Origin: a virus | Direction: 5' to 3' (one strand) | Virus record (IMG/VR): IMGVR_UViG_3300021956_000020 | Location: 1 to 44,964 of that record | DNA length: 44,964 nt | Part shown: one piece after another, positions 28,139 through 36,417 of the stretch | Position numbering within the stretch: position 1 is the stretch's first letter | How the letters are laid out: the number at the start of each line of letters is the position of its first letter | Program-made: the position numbers and the translations under genes | Notes under the pieces: generated by a model | Seen by the model: the letters and a program-made list of their open reading frames with translations, nothing else | What the model was told of the DNA's origin: nothing | Databases searched by the model: none

Positions 28139-28972
28139 CTACATTGTTTTGTTTCGATTGATACCCATCATTTCTGAGAGGGATATTCTTCGTTGTTGTT
28201 GTGATACGCCACCAACCACTGGTGCTGCTGAACCTGCTTGTGATTGTGGAGTCGGAGTACGTTGACTCTGAACCACTTGCTTTGTAAGTTCTGGAACTAG
28301 TGATTGCTGAAGACTCTGAATCTGCTCATGTACAAGTCTTACTGCATCCGAAGGCTTTACGCCTACGTTTACAAGACTGTCCACCATATGATTAGCCTTC
28401 TGTGCCAGTGGATACTGCTGGATAGCCTGTTCACGTTCTCGTTGAACCATAAACTGACTGACTTCCTGCATTGCCTGTTCATAGCGGAACTTCTGTAGTT
28501 CTGCATCAAGTTGCATTTGGGCAGTAGTTGGGTCAACCAACTCTTGTTGCTCAAGTTCACGATAGCGTTGGCGAATAGAATCTTCCTGCGCTTGAACCTG
28601 TTGCTGTTGCATAGCCCTTTGAATATCAGCAGCGGATTGGAATCCTTGCTGTTCAAACTGACTAATAACATCAGCCCATTTATCAAGCCGCTCAGAAGCA
28701 GCTCTCGCCTTATCGTTTACTTCCCTGAACCTATCGTAAGGGATAGGACCCGGTTCCTTAGTATCGATGGCTGGCTCTGACAGATAGCCGAAACTATCAT
28801 CAGGTGCGGATTGCTCCGCTGGGACCATAGCACTTTCGTTAACGCCTGTCGTGCTTCCAGTATCGTAGTCGGCGGTTCCACGCACTGCGTCCAAAATGGC
28901 GTTACCAACGCCGTAACCGTCTGACGCACCCGCTGATGAATCGGGTGTAGGTGTCATCATCTCGTCTGACAA
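28139..28972 (-). CDS. Capsid scaffold / assembly protein
   Basis: 277 aa beginning at a TTG with AAGGAG 10 nt upstream; internal ATGs lie 4-5 codons later but are too far from the site. The N-terminal 75 residues are acidic and disordered, followed by PYDRFREVNDKARAASERLD. Residues 95-215 are Gln/Glu-rich coiled coil (RQRYRELEQQELV), and the end is basic (QQQRRISLSEMMGINRNK). This acidic-helical-basic plan between portal and capsid is characteristic of scaffolding proteins, which leave or are degraded after head assembly. Confidence 0.7.
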   Translation of the reverse strand: MSDEMMTPTPDSSAGASDGYGVGNAILDAVRGTADYDTGSTTGVNESAMVPAEQSAPDDSFGYLSEPAIDTKEPGPIPYDRFREVNDKARAASERLDKWADVISQFEQQGFQSAADIQRAMQQQQVQAQEDSIRQRYRELEQQELVDPTTAQMQLDAELQKFRYEQAMQEVSQFMVQREREQAIQQYPLAQKANHMVDSLVNVGVKPSDAVRLVHEQIQSLQQSLVPELTKQVVQSQRTPTPQSQAGSAAPVVGGVSQQQRRISLSEMMGINRNKTM

Positions 28973-29005
28973 ATTTATCGTACTCCTTATTTCTTACATT
29001 GCCAA

Positions 29006-31228
29006 CTATTGGGGATTCATTTGTTGTTTCAATTTTTCCTTTGAAACATCAACGATACCCTTTGCAGCATCGTTCTCCTGAGTCAGGCGTGAACGCTCCC
29101 GCATCTTGATAAGGTCAGATTCTGTCTTAGCAGCAATCTGTGCCTGTATCTTCTGTGTGTCCAGTTCAGACTGCAACTGAGCAGCTTCTGGGTCAAACTT
29201 ACGAGCAGACTCAGCAGCAAGACCTTGTTGCTGTGCCATTTGCTGTTGCATCATCATTGCCTGTTGAGCCATACCTTCTTCCTGTTCATCAAGATGTTGG
29301 ATAATCTTAGATGTCTCAGGAATGTTCAACATACTGACAACAAGCTTGTTTGTTGATGGGTCACCAGGGTCACCAAACAATCCCATCTGTCGCATAGTCA
29401 GTAACTTCTGTAACTTCTGGTCAGGGCTATCTTCCATACTTGAACCAGGCACATACACAATGCGGTATTGACCTCCGTTGCGAATATGCTCAAATGTAAT
29501 AACACCCTGCTCGATGTTTTCGTATGGATTAGACTCTTGGTCAACATTACCAATGAATGGTGCTACACCAAACTCTTCAACAAGAGCAATCTCCCACTCT
29601 TTGATTTTGGCGGCTGATATCTCAATGTCCGCACGTACATAAGAGTGTTGCGTATTGTCCGCTCTTTGAAGCAACTGAACTGCCTCAGCAGGTGTTCCAG
29701 CAGGAGCCATACCTTGAGACACATCATGCAATCCAGCAATATCCATCATGTCCTTTTCAACATATTGAAGCATAGGGAATAGGTCACCACCAATGCCCGG
29801 CGCACGACTTACTACTGGAGGCGCAGAACCGGGGTTGTAGTAAATCTTCTTGTACGTACGAGTCTCGTCGTAGTAATCATCACCAGTATTGTTGAATGCA
29901 TCAGCACCTACATTAGATAGACGCTGAACCATTACATAGTCTCGTTGTTGCTCAAACTGCTCAAGCATACGTGAGTAAACTCGATTGTATGTCTGTTGCA
30001 ATGAGCAAAGGTCAAAACCTAGTGAGTGTCCGTACGGTGTACCACTACGTGGTTGCCAACGAAGAGGTATGAATGGAAACTCGTCTTTCTTCTTGTATAA
30101 CCAAGGTCCAGCGTGTAGTAATACAGCGTTAGTGCTAACTATGTATCGTCCAGATGGATATTGCTGTGACGGTTTTTCCCAGTACTCATAAACAATTGCA
30201 GCACGTTTTTTGGAGTCACTCTGTGCAAGTCTAGCAGTAGATGGTGGAACCCATCCATTACCTGAACCGTTGCCACCTTCAAGGTAAGCATCAATATATG
30301 ATGCGTTATTACCCATCATTGCGTCAGGGTTAACTAACTTACCTGTGTCACCATAGTTGTCTACGAACCAAGACAGTGGTTTTGCAGATGCGTGAATCAA
30401 CCAACGAACGTCAGCATCACGCTTGGCTGTTGGGTCTAGAAATACGTCAAAGGCAGGAAGAATCTCTTCCTTGACATCACCAATCTGGATGTTTTCATAT
30501 CCTGTAATCTCACCTGTTTCAGGAGAGAAGTACGGCATAACCTGTTCACCTTTGGCATCCCAGTAAATCTTTAGATAAGATGTTCCGCACACACAAGCCC
30601 AGCGTACACGTTCCTTTAACTGAGTCTCTCGACTGAACTTACGGTTATAGTGACCACAGATGTGGTTTGCTTCATCAGAAGCAAGTAGGTCTTTTTTGGA
30701 ATGCGAAAGTGGTACAGCTCTCGCATCTGGTGCAACCTGAGTCAACTTACCTACAACACCATCAATCAATGGGCGCATCTTATTGACTGTGATGTAACGG
30801 TTAGGTTCGTCCTTATTCTGTAACTGGATTAGGTTACGTGTTTGGCTTGAGATTCGGAACCACTGCCTACCTTCAAAGAAGGCAATAGCCATAGCCCACT
30901 CAAGTTCCATCTCTTGCCTTGCTCGATAAGCAATATCAAACTGCTCTTTGACGAACTTGGTAATCTTTATCTTTTCCTCATCAGGAGCATCGGGTAATAC
31001 CTTCCACTCATTTGAGTTATGGTCTAGCGTAAGATTATTGTCATTAATAGTCTCATCATTTTTTAGTTGAGCAGCACCGGGGATGCCATCAACCATACGC
31101 TTTTCAAATGCCATAACTTTAGGTTGCATATCTTCTTGCATCTTTTGCTCGGCAAAAGAAACCATCCCAGACATAACATCCATTCCAAGAGTGTTCTTAT
31201 TCCTCTTGCGCTGTAGAGGTAATCGCAT
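29006..31228 (-). CDS. Portal protein (P22-like)
   Basis: 740 aa from ATG 31228. That ATG shares a base with the TGA of the small upstream gene (TGATG), which decides the start over a TTG four codons earlier. Key segments: QEMELEWAMAIAFFEGRQWF, NRYITVNKMRPLIDGVVG, EEILPAFDVFLDPTAKRDAD, FPFIPLRWQPRSGTPYGHSL, MLEQFEQQRDYVM and a Gln/Met-rich C-terminal tail (MAQQAMMMQQQMAQQQ). These are typical of the P22-like/podoviral portal family. Forms the dodecameric DNA gate and nucleates assembly. Confidence 0.8.
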   Translation of the reverse strand: MRLPLQRKRNKNTLGMDVMSGMVSFAEQKMQEDMQPKVMAFEKRMVDGIPGAAQLKNDETINDNNLTLDHNSNEWKVLPDAPDEEKIKITKFVKEQFDIAYRARQEMELEWAMAIAFFEGRQWFRISSQTRNLIQLQNKDEPNRYITVNKMRPLIDGVVGKLTQVAPDARAVPLSHSKKDLLASDEANHICGHYNRKFSRETQLKERVRWACVCGTSYLKIYWDAKGEQVMPYFSPETGEITGYENIQIGDVKEEILPAFDVFLDPTAKRDADVRWLIHASAKPLSWFVDNYGDTGKLVNPDAMMGNNASYIDAYLEGGNGSGNGWVPPSTARLAQSDSKKRAAIVYEYWEKPSQQYPSGRYIVSTNAVLLHAGPWLYKKKDEFPFIPLRWQPRSGTPYGHSLGFDLCSLQQTYNRVYSRMLEQFEQQRDYVMVQRLSNVGADAFNNTGDDYYDETRTYKKIYYNPGSAPPVVSRAPGIGGDLFPMLQYVEKDMMDIAGLHDVSQGMAPAGTPAEAVQLLQRADNTQHSYVRADIEISAAKIKEWEIALVEEFGVAPFIGNVDQESNPYENIEQGVITFEHIRNGGQYRIVYVPGSSMEDSPDQKLQKLLTMRQMGLFGDPGDPSTNKLVVSMLNIPETSKIIQHLDEQEEGMAQQAMMMQQQMAQQQGLAAESARKFDPEAAQLQSELDTQKIQAQIAAKTESDLIKMRERSRLTQENDAAKGIVDVSKEKLKQQMNPQ

Positions 31229-31359
31229 CAGATGTACCAATCCTTATCATCCTGCTTTTTACGTGCAGGTATATTCCTACGAATGCAGTGTAATTCATAT
31301 GCGGTGTATACACACGCACAAGTAGTTATAAATGCAAGTGTACCAAAGTAAATGTTCAT
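31228..31359 (-). CDS. Small membrane protein between TerL and portal (43 aa)
   Basis: Reads MNIYFGTLAFITTCACVYTA, then YELHCIRRN and ends KKQDDKDWYI. Residues 2-22 form one hydrophobic transmembrane-like helix followed by a basic then mixed cytoplasmic tail, an N-out/C-in plan by the positive-inside rule. The TGA overlaps the portal ATG by one base, and the start lies only 5 bases past the TerL stop. No clear Shine-Dalgarno precedes it, so it may depend on coupling to TerL. Function unknown. Confidence 0.6.
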   Translation of the reverse strand: MNIYFGTLAFITTCACVYTAYELHCIRRNIPARKKQDDKDWYI

Positions 31360-31364
31360 AGTTT

Positions 31365-33104
31365 TCACAGGTAATCTTTCCTACCGTACCCATCATCTGC
31401 CCATAATGGCTTCCACGTTTTCATATCTGATGTCTCTGGACACTTGACCGGATATTCACGCCACATCAATCCATAGCGGAATGAGTCAATCGCGTGGTCA
31501 CTCCTCGTACCTCCATCAATCTCTTCAGGGTCTCTAGGGTCAGCCATAGTATTGCTTAGTTCCCTAATAAGGTTAGGACAAGCATCCCTGAGAATGCGTA
31601 ACTTTGGCTTCACCTTGTCACCATCCACTCTACTTGCAATCAACCATTCTTTGACTCTACGCCAACCAGCCTTACGGTCTTTAACTGCACGTACACAAGG
31701 AATACCCTTCTTCCACCATATCTCTACTGGATACTCACCAATACGTTGAGAAACATTCTCAGGTGGAAATGTATTTGCCCAGTCAAATGCAACTGCTTCA
31801 AGTTTAGTGTTCCACTTACCATCCTTGAAACGTCTGTCTGCTGGTTCTGCTAATTTATGCTTCTCCATAAGGAGAAGTGCATTCTCAGCCTGTTTAGAGG
31901 ACACGTGACCTGCTTCGTAAAACTCTCCGATAGCGTAGATATTCTCTTTTTCATCACTTGCATAGAGAATGAATGCCGCTGGTGAGCCTGTACCAAAGTC
32001 GTGACTTGCCCAGTATCTCCACCAGGGCTGAAGTTCTACAGCATCTACTACGTGCCAAGGTTCTCCGTCTGGACCATATTCCTTGAAGTCAGCAAAGAAC
32101 TTACCTCCAACACCAACTTCATGCTGGCACTCTCGAAGGAAAGCGATAATACCAAAGTCATCAATTTCTCTTTGACAAACCTCAATAGACTTATGCTCCC
32201 AGTTAGCCTCACCACCAGTAATCTTGTACCCTGTGCGTCCGTCCTCTTTTTCAACAGGCACATACTGTAAGTTTTGAATAGCTGGAACAATAGGTGATTG
32301 GATTCTGTTCTGTAACATATCCAACTCACCACTAAGCACTCGGCTCATTACTGAGTTAGCGTGGATTCTGTTCTGAACAAATACGATTGCACAGTCAGTA
32401 CTCTTCGCAGGGAGAATAGTCTGGGTGATAGTTTGAATCTTTTTTTCAACCCTATTGACTGAGTCATCCAATTCATCAATATCATCCAAGATAATCATGT
32501 CTGGGCGAAGGTTGTCTAACTTCACACCACGTGCGCCGGTATCAAGTCCAAAAGCTAGGATATTGAATCCGTTAGCTGTACGCAGTTTCTCAGCATTCCA
32601 ACCCTTTGAATATCCATACTTATTAATAGCCCGTTCAATGCCACACTTTTCCATCGTGTTAGCAATGTCGGCAACGTGACGGTTAGCGGCATCCTGCGTT
32701 GAACACACATACAGAAGGAACCTGCGAGTAGCCTTAACTGCAATACGACTGGATATAAGTTCCATCGTAGTAGACTTACCACCACCACGAAACCAACACT
32801 CAATCAACGCCGGTGGAGGTGAACCAGTCTTAATGCCTTCAGCCCACTCCCACGCACGTATGTGATGCTTACCGAGTGGTGCTGACGCAGCGTGTGGGGC
32901 AAACTTTCGTAGCCACTTCGTATACTCTAACTCACTACCATCAATAGGGTGAGCCGTTGAACCAAACTCACTACCATCAATAACATCATCAAATTTCTCT
33001 TGCATAGCCTCAAGCAATGCAATACTCAAAGGCTTATTCGGTCGGATGAACTTCTTGAGTGGTTTCGGCGTTATCTTCGTATTGACCAGACTCTTCTGAG
33101 CCAT
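31365..33104 (-). CDS. terL: Terminase large subunit
   Basis: 579 aa DNA-packaging motor. The ATPase domain has Walker A RGGGKST at 106-112 and Walker B MIILDDID at 203-210. A coupling motif region lies near CAIVFVQNRIH (238-248). The nuclease domain has the expected acidic residues at D369 (SHDFGTG), D441 (FDWAN) and D536 (RSDHAIDSFRYG), an RNase H-like set. The start has GAGGT 7 nt upstream although it lies 71 bases inside the preceding gene. Cuts concatemers and translocates DNA through the portal. Confidence 0.9.
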   Translation of the reverse strand: MAQKSLVNTKITPKPLKKFIRPNKPLSIALLEAMQEKFDDVIDGSEFGSTAHPIDGSELEYTKWLRKFAPHAASAPLGKHHIRAWEWAEGIKTGSPPPALIECWFRGGGKSTTMELISSRIAVKATRRFLLYVCSTQDAANRHVADIANTMEKCGIERAINKYGYSKGWNAEKLRTANGFNILAFGLDTGARGVKLDNLRPDMIILDDIDELDDSVNRVEKKIQTITQTILPAKSTDCAIVFVQNRIHANSVMSRVLSGELDMLQNRIQSPIVPAIQNLQYVPVEKEDGRTGYKITGGEANWEHKSIEVCQREIDDFGIIAFLRECQHEVGVGGKFFADFKEYGPDGEPWHVVDAVELQPWWRYWASHDFGTGSPAAFILYASDEKENIYAIGEFYEAGHVSSKQAENALLLMEKHKLAEPADRRFKDGKWNTKLEAVAFDWANTFPPENVSQRIGEYPVEIWWKKGIPCVRAVKDRKAGWRRVKEWLIASRVDGDKVKPKLRILRDACPNLIRELSNTMADPRDPEEIDGGTRSDHAIDSFRYGLMWREYPVKCPETSDMKTWKPLWADDGYGRKDYL

Positions 33105-33909
33105 CTATTACCTCTGCATCTATAATCATGTCATCAACAGAATCTGCGTAGACAGCAAGCAATTTACCAATACCAGCTTTGATACCTTGGTATTCCTCAT
33201 TGTTAGAAACATTAGCCTTAATGATATTCACCAACTGCATAACTAGGCTAAACGCTTGGTCTACCTCTAGTGTATACGCCTTCTGATGAAGTAGTCGCTG
33301 TTCTGTCTCTACAATACTCGTTCTTTTTTCAATGAGTTCAATAACATCCTTTGCAGCTGCATACTCAGACATTACCTCATTGAGTGCTTTACCTAAAGCA
33401 TCAAACGTATCCCAAAAATCTTCAGCGTACTTCTTCTCAACACAAGTACGATACATCTCTTGTATCTTCTTGTATTGCTCAATGCTTACACCTTCAGCTG
33501 CTGCTTCTGCCCTTGTATCAAGTAATGCAGTAATATATGCAGTGTCATCTCTAAGAGACCACAACTCTGGGTCTTCTCTTAGTTCGTCAATACGTTTTAG
33601 TAGTCGAGAACCAACATTCCTAAAACGAGATGCAGCACCAGTACGACTTGATAATCCTGTTGTAAAGTTAGCCTTATCAACCGCTACGACTTCCTTTGGG
33701 ATACCGCCGTGCCTCATACACAAGTTTCCCCCTTTAATAGCGAAGTTCTTGCATAGGAACGTAGACTTGTTGATAGAGATTTCTGCGTTACATAATTTAA
33801 CTAAGGTTCCATTTCTAGTCTTGTATCGCTCTCCATCTTTTTCAGTGATTGGGTCTTTACTGTTGTCACTACGACCATACGAAAGATATCTTCTTGCCTT
33901 TGGTGTCAC
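33034..33909 (-). CDS. Putative terminase small subunit
   Basis: 291 aa from a GTG start. Residues about 50-70 contain a Cys/His patch, LCKNFAIKGG then LCMRHGG, of the C-x-H-G-G kind seen at the N-terminus of many TerS-like proteins. The remainder is helical (RLLKRIDELREDPEL, KIQEMYRTCVEKK, VDQAFSLVMQLVNIIKAN) with an acidic tail. It lies directly upstream of and overlaps TerL by 71 bases. Recognises the packaging site. The TerS call rests on position, the HGG motif and the helical plan. Confidence 0.6.
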   Translation of the reverse strand: MTPKARRYLSYGRSDNSKDPITEKDGERYKTRNGTLVKLCNAEISINKSTFLCKNFAIKGGNLCMRHGGIPKEVVAVDKANFTTGLSSRTGAASRFRNVGSRLLKRIDELREDPELWSLRDDTAYITALLDTRAEAAAEGVSIEQYKKIQEMYRTCVEKKYAEDFWDTFDALGKALNEVMSEYAAAKDVIELIEKRTSIVETEQRLLHQKAYTLEVDQAFSLVMQLVNIIKANVSNNEEYQGIKAGIGKLLAVYADSVDDMIIDAEVIDGSEESGQYEDNAETTQEVHPTE

Positions 33910-33913
33910 TTGT

Positions 33914-33942
33914 TTTACTTGATGCCCTTATTGTTGTATACT
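33914..33942 (+). promoter_or_regulatory. Promoter for the 33949 gene, leaderless
   Basis: TTTACT at 33914-33919 and TATACT at 33937-33942 are separated by 17 bp. The -10 box ends 6 nt before the ATG at 33949 and no Shine-Dalgarno is present. Transcription would start at or next to the A of the ATG. Confidence 0.6.
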
Positions 33943-33948
33943 TTTACT

Positions 33949-34215
33949 ATGTCAGATATACCAGTAGTAAAGCATTATCGCCAAGGAAAGATTCAAGCAA
34001 TAGACGTTATTACTGACTGGAGTCTTAATTTTGCACTAGGCAACGTCCTGAAATACGTTGGCAGGGCTGGCAAAAAAGAAAGTGCCACTCGGCAAGAAGA
34101 CTTGCAAAAGGCACTTTGGTACTTGATATTTGAGATTACTAAATCAACATCTGTAGCTGACAATATTGTTATTGCTGCTTGTAGTATTAGTGAAACAACT
34201 AATCAGGTTGATTAA
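33949..34215 (+). CDS. DUF3310-like protein (88 aa)
   Basis: Starts at ATG 33949 (MSDIPVVKHYRQG); an upstream in-frame ATG at 33910 would lie over the promoter. The motif HYRQGKIQAIDVI, NFALGNVLKYVGRAGKK and EDLQKALWYL is the DUF3310 signature found in many phages, sometimes called nucleotide-kinase-like although function is unproven. It is divergent from the TerS gene and convergent with the 34230 gene. Confidence 0.75.
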   Translation: MSDIPVVKHYRQGKIQAIDVITDWSLNFALGNVLKYVGRAGKKESATRQEDLQKALWYLIFEITKSTSVADNIVIAACSISETTNQVD

Positions 34216-34223
34216 ATTAACCT
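34205..34223. terminator. Weak bidirectional hairpin between convergent genes
   Basis: AGGTTGA and TTAACCT pair (7 bp including one G-T) around a TTAAA loop, overlapping the stop of the rightward gene and ending just before the stop of the leftward one. There is only a short T-rich stretch on each side. Probably limits read-through between the convergent genes. Confidence 0.35.
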
Positions 34224-34229
34224 TCATTA

Positions 34230-34871
34230 TTAGAAGATAGAAATCATATCAGCAACTTTCTTTGCTTCTGCTGCTTCATCCATCTTTACTTTTGGCTCTT
34301 GATTTCCTTGACGCTTCTTCATTTCAAGTGCTTTTACAGGATTAAACATAGACTGCGTTTGAAACCATTCCCTCATTGCAAGACGAACTTGTTGTTGAGA
34401 TTCTGGGGCAAGTTTACGAAACTCTTCTGACCCAGATAATAGCCTCATATATTCAGAAGGGTCTTTCATTTGACCTTTCTTCACAGACTGTTGCACAAGT
34501 GAAACTCCATATGCAAGAGCTTTACCAGGTGGTGTACCTTGATTTCCTTTCAAAAACTCCAAGACATCTCCACCAGACTCAGGTGCTTTAGGTGGTCCAA
34601 ATACAGACTTATCAGTATTACCCATACCATATGTCATACCTTGTTTCATATTTCTAGTTCGGACTGGAGGAGGAGGAATAGGTCTTCCTTCTTTTCTAGC
34701 CTTTGTTTGCTCTTGAGCAAGACGATATGCATCTTCTTCACTCATAACATACTTTGGCTGTGTAGACAATCTAACTGGAGGAGGAGGAATAGGTCTCCCT
34801 TCCCTTCTGGCTTTAGATTGCTCTTGAGCAAGACGATATGCTTGATCTTCAGTTAATCCTGACTGTGGCAT
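34230..34871 (-). CDS. Protein with two tandem 28-residue repeats
   Basis: 213 aa. Two near-identical units, AYRLAQEQSKARREGRP and AYRLAQEQTKARKEGRP, each followed by IPPPPVR, occupy residues about 7-33 and 44-70. The rest is polar and helical (SEEFRKLAPESQQQVRLAMRE), ending in a Lys/Glu tail. It is the last gene of the leftward run starting at 35785. Function unknown; the repeat with a Pro cap suggests a protein-binding peptide present in two copies. Confidence 0.6.
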   Translation of the reverse strand: MPQSGLTEDQAYRLAQEQSKARREGRPIPPPPVRLSTQPKYVMSEEDAYRLAQEQTKARKEGRPIPPPPVRTRNMKQGMTYGMGNTDKSVFGPPKAPESGGDVLEFLKGNQGTPPGKALAYGVSLVQQSVKKGQMKDPSEYMRLLSGSEEFRKLAPESQQQVRLAMREWFQTQSMFNPVKALEMKKRQGNQEPKVKMDEAAEAKKVADMISIF

Positions 34872-35080
34872 TATTTTTTCTTGCCCTTCATAAGACTATG
34901 TTCTTTCACTTCACCTCTAACCATAGAAGCAACAGATGAAGGACGCTTGCCATATTCTTTTGTTTCAGCCTTCATTACGGCAGATGTTGATTTCATAGGT
35001 TTCTTATGCTCACCAGATTCAACACCCATCAACTTTGACATAGACATAGAACCTTTTGGATAAGGCATTCCCATTGGCAT
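34871..35080 (-). CDS. Small basic protein with spaced E-H motifs (69 aa)
   Basis: Starts MPMGMPYPKG with AAGGAG 8 nt upstream. It contains SKLMGVESGEHKKP, AETKEYGK and GEVKEHSLM, three spaced repeats of an acidic residue-x-(K/G)-E-(H/Y) motif, in a Lys/Met/Ser-rich background. The neighbour at 35083 carries the same SKLMGxExxEH motif. Function unknown; probably a paralogous pair by motif rather than alignment. Confidence 0.55.
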   Translation of the reverse strand: MPMGMPYPKGSMSMSKLMGVESGEHKKPMKSTSAVMKAETKEYGKRPSSVASMVRGEVKEHSLMKGKKK

Positions 35081-35082
35081 AG

Positions 35083-35352
35083 TTATTCTCCTTTATAAAC
35101 AGCAGTTGCTTTTTTACGTTGACTCAATGAGCCTTTAATGACGATATCTCCCATTGGATTAGAATGCTCGCTTGCTTCAGCCTCTAAAGCCCTACGCATA
35201 TTAGGGACAGATTTAAGGTTATGCTCTCGTTGCTCATTCTTACGAAATTCAAGTGGAGTTGGAGGACGGTCTAAGTTATGTTCTTTTTGTTCAATGCCCA
35301 TCAACTTACTCCAAGATAGATGGTTGATGTGCTTATTCATTTGGTTAAGCAT
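35083..35352 (-). CDS. Small protein with spaced E-H motifs (89 aa), partner of the 34871 gene
   Basis: Contains WSKLMGIEQKEHNLD, KNEQREHNLK and AEASEHSNP, the same three-fold spacing of E-x-x-E-H seen in the 69-aa neighbour. Mostly polar and helical with a basic end. Part of the leftward run between the 57-aa and 69-aa genes with 2-base gaps. Function unknown; Glu/His spacing could bind metal, which is speculation. Confidence 0.55.
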   Translation of the reverse strand: MLNQMNKHINHLSWSKLMGIEQKEHNLDRPPTPLEFRKNEQREHNLKSVPNMRRALEAEASEHSNPMGDIVIKGSLSQRKKATAVYKGE

Positions 35353-35526
35353 TTACTTAGCCTTGCCTAATACTTTCTTGAGTCTAGGGTTCTTAGCCTT
35401 AGCCGCAGGACTTGCTTTACGAGCAGCTGATGCAAGAATAGCACCTGCACTATTCATAGAGATGCCTTGTTTCTTGGCAATCTCAGCCTGTACAACTTTA
35501 AACCCACGATGTGCTTTAGTTTTCAT
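35353..35526 (-). CDS. Small very basic Ala/Lys-rich protein (57 aa)
   Basis: Reads MKTKAHRGFKVVQAEIAKKQ and continues GISMNSAGAILASAARKAS to KVLGKAK. GAGG lies 7 nt before the ATG and the stop abuts the next start. The sequence looks like one helix-turn-helix-sized domain with a basic tail (AAKAKNPRLKK). It resembles small phage proteins of unknown function in which IAKKQGIS and AGAILA are conserved. Nucleic-acid or capsid association is possible. Confidence 0.65.
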   Translation of the reverse strand: MKTKAHRGFKVVQAEIAKKQGISMNSAGAILASAARKASPAAKAKNPRLKKVLGKAK

Positions 35527-35536
35527 TCTTGCCTCA

Positions 35537-35785
35537 TTAACAGTTCCACGCTCTTAGCGATTTATTTATACGGCTATTAGGGTCAGCAGCAGTCTTTGCA
35601 GACGTACGCTTTGCCTTCATACCTTTCATCCTACTACAAAATGAATCACGCCTTGCAGCATCTTTAGGCGTTTTAGGATTAGGAGCCGGTGGTTTTAAGT
35701 TGGCACCAGTAGTCTTTTTAAAATGCGCTCGTCCAGCAGCATTTAATCCACCACTAGGATTCTGGTATTTCTTTAGTACGCCCAT
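35537..35785 (-). CDS. DUF6321-like small protein (82 aa)
   Basis: The pattern SGGLNAAGRAHFKKTTGANLK, then RRDSFCSRMKGMK and a final LRAWNC matches a small conserved phage family annotated as DUF6321. Highly basic with two Cys (in SFCSRM and at the C-terminus). First gene of the leftward run. It seems leaderless, with TACAAT ending 6 nt before its ATG and no ribosome site. Function unknown. Confidence 0.7.
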   Translation of the reverse strand: MGVLKKYQNPSGGLNAAGRAHFKKTTGANLKPPAPNPKTPKDAARRDSFCSRMKGMKAKRTSAKTAADPNSRINKSLRAWNC

Positions 35786-35791
35786 AATCGG

Positions 35792-35820
35792 ATTGTAACG
35801 TATGACGCTATTAATACATA
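35792..35820 (-). promoter_or_regulatory. Leftward promoter for the 35785 gene, leaderless
   Basis: On the minus strand TACAAT (plus coordinates 35792-35797) ends 6 nt before the ATG at 35785. A poor -35 (TATGTA or TTATGT) lies 17-18 bp upstream. It shares the 52-bp intergenic space with an opposing leaderless promoter for the 35838 gene. Confidence 0.5.
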
Positions 35821-35831
35821 ACTGATAAACT
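35802..35831 (+). promoter_or_regulatory. Rightward promoter for the 35838 gene, leaderless
   Basis: ATGACG at 35802-35807 and TAAACT at 35826-35831 (18-bp spacer). The -10 ends exactly 6 nt before the ATG at 35838, and no Shine-Dalgarno is present. Confidence 0.45.
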
Positions 35832-35837
35832 TATCAT

Positions 35838-36197
35838 ATGGCACAAAAATTAATCACATCTACTGATGACCCTTTGTACATAAACGCAATTGTTCATCTT
35901 GCTAACCTTCTTGACGAGCGTACTTTTGGAACACCTATGGGTGTATCTCCAAAATGGAAAGAGAAGTTTACTGGCAAACAGTTCTGCGAAGAGGGATGTA
36001 TAAACGGACGATGTATGGGTCACACACTCATATGCAATTTAGGCGAGATAACCAAACATCCAACATATAAGTACTTTGTATTCCATCGAGAAGATTACTC
36101 AAACGGTAAACAACAAAATGTCATTTACTTCTATGAGGAAGAAGGAAAAGCTGAGACCCAGTTTAATACCTTAAAAAGGAGAGCAAGAGATGTTTGA
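35838..36197 (+). CDS. Cys-containing protein of unknown function (119 aa)
   Basis: Contains a Cys/His cluster FCEEGCINGRCMGHTLIC around residues 50-67 that could bind zinc, followed by YKYFVFHREDYSNGKQQN and a Glu/Lys-rich end. Starts at a leaderless ATG. Overlaps the LuxR-type gene by 8 bases, which carries its ribosome site (AAAGGAG) in this gene. I do not recognise the family. Co-transcription with a DNA-binding protein suggests a regulatory pair. Confidence 0.6.
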   Translation: MAQKLITSTDDPLYINAIVHLANLLDERTFGTPMGVSPKWKEKFTGKQFCEEGCINGRCMGHTLICNLGEITKHPTYKYFVFHREDYSNGKQQNVIYFYEEEGKAETQFNTLKRRARDV

Positions 36198-36417
36198 CAA
36201 CCTCACAGTAAAAGAGAAGTACATCCTTCATTTAATGGCTGTAGATAAACTTACAGTTAAAGAGATTAGTGAGAAAGTACTCATCTCACCACGTACGGTA
36301 CATTACCATCTGCAAAACATTTACAAAAAACGAGGCTATCCAACATCGGCTAGGTCTCAGATGAAAGTTGCTTTGGAATACGTTGAATATATTAATTCAG
36401 GTATTGCAGAGAATTAG
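36190..36417 (+). CDS. LuxR/GerE-type helix-turn-helix regulator (75 aa)
   Basis: Essentially one DNA-binding domain: LTVKEKYILHLMAVDKLTVK, then EISEKVLISPRTVHYHLQNI, YKKRGYPTSARSQ. The pattern T-x-x-E, L-T-x-x-E-I, S-x-R-T-V-x-x-H-x-x-N-I-x-K-x-G is the GerE fold; no sensor domain is present. AAAGGAG precedes the ATG. It is followed directly by the candidate small RNA unit, so it may control or be controlled with it. A phage transcription factor by family; targets unknown. Confidence 0.8.
   Translation: MFDNLTVKEKYILHLMAVDKLTVKEISEKVLISPRTVHYHLQNIYKKRGYPTSARSQMKVALEYVEYINSGIAEN

Noticed and set aside
31229-31240. TTG start for portal at 31240
   Set aside because: The ATG at 31228 overlaps the stop of the 43-aa gene by one base, as at other junctions in this operon.
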